From: an uncultured Treponema sp.
Lineage (GTDB): Bacteria > Spirochaetota > Spirochaetia > Treponematales > Treponemataceae
Reading direction: 5' to 3'
DNA: 5,729 nucleotides
NCBI GenBank assembly: GCA_905372205.1
Contig: CAJPOH010000074.1
Coordinates: 1 to 5,729, forward strand
This document shows, one piece after another, positions 5,254-5,729 of the stretch. Below the pieces are notes generated by a model, which ran no database searches, was not told the DNA's origin, and saw only the letters and a list, made by a program, of their open reading frames with translations. Numbering within the stretch: position 1 is the first letter of the stretch; every line of letters begins with the position of its first letter. The translations under genes were made by a program, and so were the position numbers.

Positions 5254-5729
5254 TTAAAATATACCTGTGTAGCCTGCATCTCTTAACTTCTTTTGTTCCT
5301 TCAAAGAAAGACCAGAACACCCATAAAATGTATATTTGTCAAATTCAATTTTTTCTGAGAATATATCAACTGTGTGTAATTTTTTTGAGTTTGTGAAAAC
5401 CCCATCTCCGAGTATAATATTTTTTGAGTATATATTTATTTTTTCTAAGCTTTTACAGCCTACAAAAGCTCCATCATTAATGAGTTCAACATTTTCGGGA
5501 ATACTAATTTCAGTTAATCCAGACACCATAAAAGCATTTTCATGAATCATTTTCAAACTTTTGGGTAAAGTTAGAGATTTCAATTCAACTGTGCCAACAA
5601 AAGCATTCTCACTTATATACAATAAGTCAGTTGGCAAACTTACTTCGCTTAAATTATGACACAAATAAAATGTATTTTTAGGTATTATTTTTAAAGAATT
5701 AGGAAGCACAACTTTTTTTAGTGTATCAT
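5254..5729 (-). CDS. BspA-type leucine-rich repeat protein, 5' end outside the window
   Basis: The frame stays open to the window edge, so 157 residues of the C-terminal part are visible and the true start is beyond 5729. The GTG at 5709 is internal: the six codons before it (D-T-L-K-K-V) complete a repeat unit. Six LRR_5/BspA-type units of 22-24 residues follow the pattern L-x-x-I-x-L-P-x-x-L-x-x-I-x-x-x-A-F-x-x-C. The last two are degenerate, losing the proline. A non-repeat tail (S-L-K-E-Q-K-K-L-R-D-A-G-Y-T-G-I-F) ends the protein. Such proteins are usually secreted or surface-exposed in host-associated anaerobes and take part in adhesion or binding, but the N-terminus that would show export is missing. 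The tail form reminds me of Treponema LRR proteins, which is recollection rather than proof. The gene is convergent with cdsB. Confidence 0.88.
   Translation of the reverse strand, partial: DTLKKVVLPNSLKIIPKNTFYLCHNLSEVSLPTDLLYISENAFVGTVELKSLTLPKSLKMIHENAFMVSGLTEISIPENVELINDGAFVGCKSLEKINIYSKNIILGDGVFTNSKKLHTVDIFSEKIEFDKYTFYGCSGLSLKEQKKLRDAGYTGIF

Noticed and set aside
5145..5279. 44-residue open frame on the - strand overlapping the end of the LRR gene
   Set aside because: It starts at an ATG at 5279, has no good ribosome binding site, overlaps a well-supported gene in another frame and runs into the hairpin at 5140-5160. Protein-level homology would be needed to revive it.

Overview
This is an AT-rich window carrying four protein genes: three complete on the + strand and one incomplete on the - strand. 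The genes point to a low-GC, anaerobic, peptide- and amino-acid-fermenting bacterium. The evidence is an oxygen-labile Fe-S cysteine desulfidase, a cytosolic oligopeptidase and a BspA-type leucine-rich repeat protein. A host-associated spirochaete such as a Treponema is my best guess, partly from the BspA-type protein and its GYTG-type tail. A low-GC Firmicute cannot be excluded, and no rRNA or tRNA is present to settle it.

Layout. Positions 1-226 hold no convincing gene. They contain a possible leftward promoter, a run of small hairpins (92-160) and a weak promoter for the first gene. Positions 227-1699 encode a 490-residue cytoplasmic protein of unrecognised function, made of about ten PD40/TolB-like propeller repeats. 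A 122-base gap follows, ending in a near-consensus sigma-70 promoter (TTGACG, 17 bases, TATAAT) directly in front of pepF (1822-3606), an M3 zinc oligoendopeptidase F. After only 34 bases comes an L-cysteine desulfidase of the CdsB/CyuA family (3641-4918), with no visible promoter of its own. The two therefore probably form an operon. Positions 4919-5253 are a 335-base gap between convergent genes, rich in dyad symmetry. At 5254-5729 on the - strand is the C-terminal part of a BspA-type LRR protein whose start lies beyond the window.

How the genes fit together. PepF trims imported peptides in the cytosol. CdsB breaks down free L-cysteine to pyruvate, ammonia and sulfide. The pair reads as a small peptide- and cysteine-catabolism unit. 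The propeller-repeat protein and the LRR protein flank it but have no evident link to it.

Most unusual part. The stretch 4968-5234 can fold into a long imperfect stem-loop, has further hairpins and several mutually exclusive pairings, and looks more GC-rich than the surrounding genes. It could be an unannotated structured RNA or a mobile or recombination-related palindromic element. I found no match to a family I know. All folding statements come from reading complementarity by eye; no energy calculation or database search was run.
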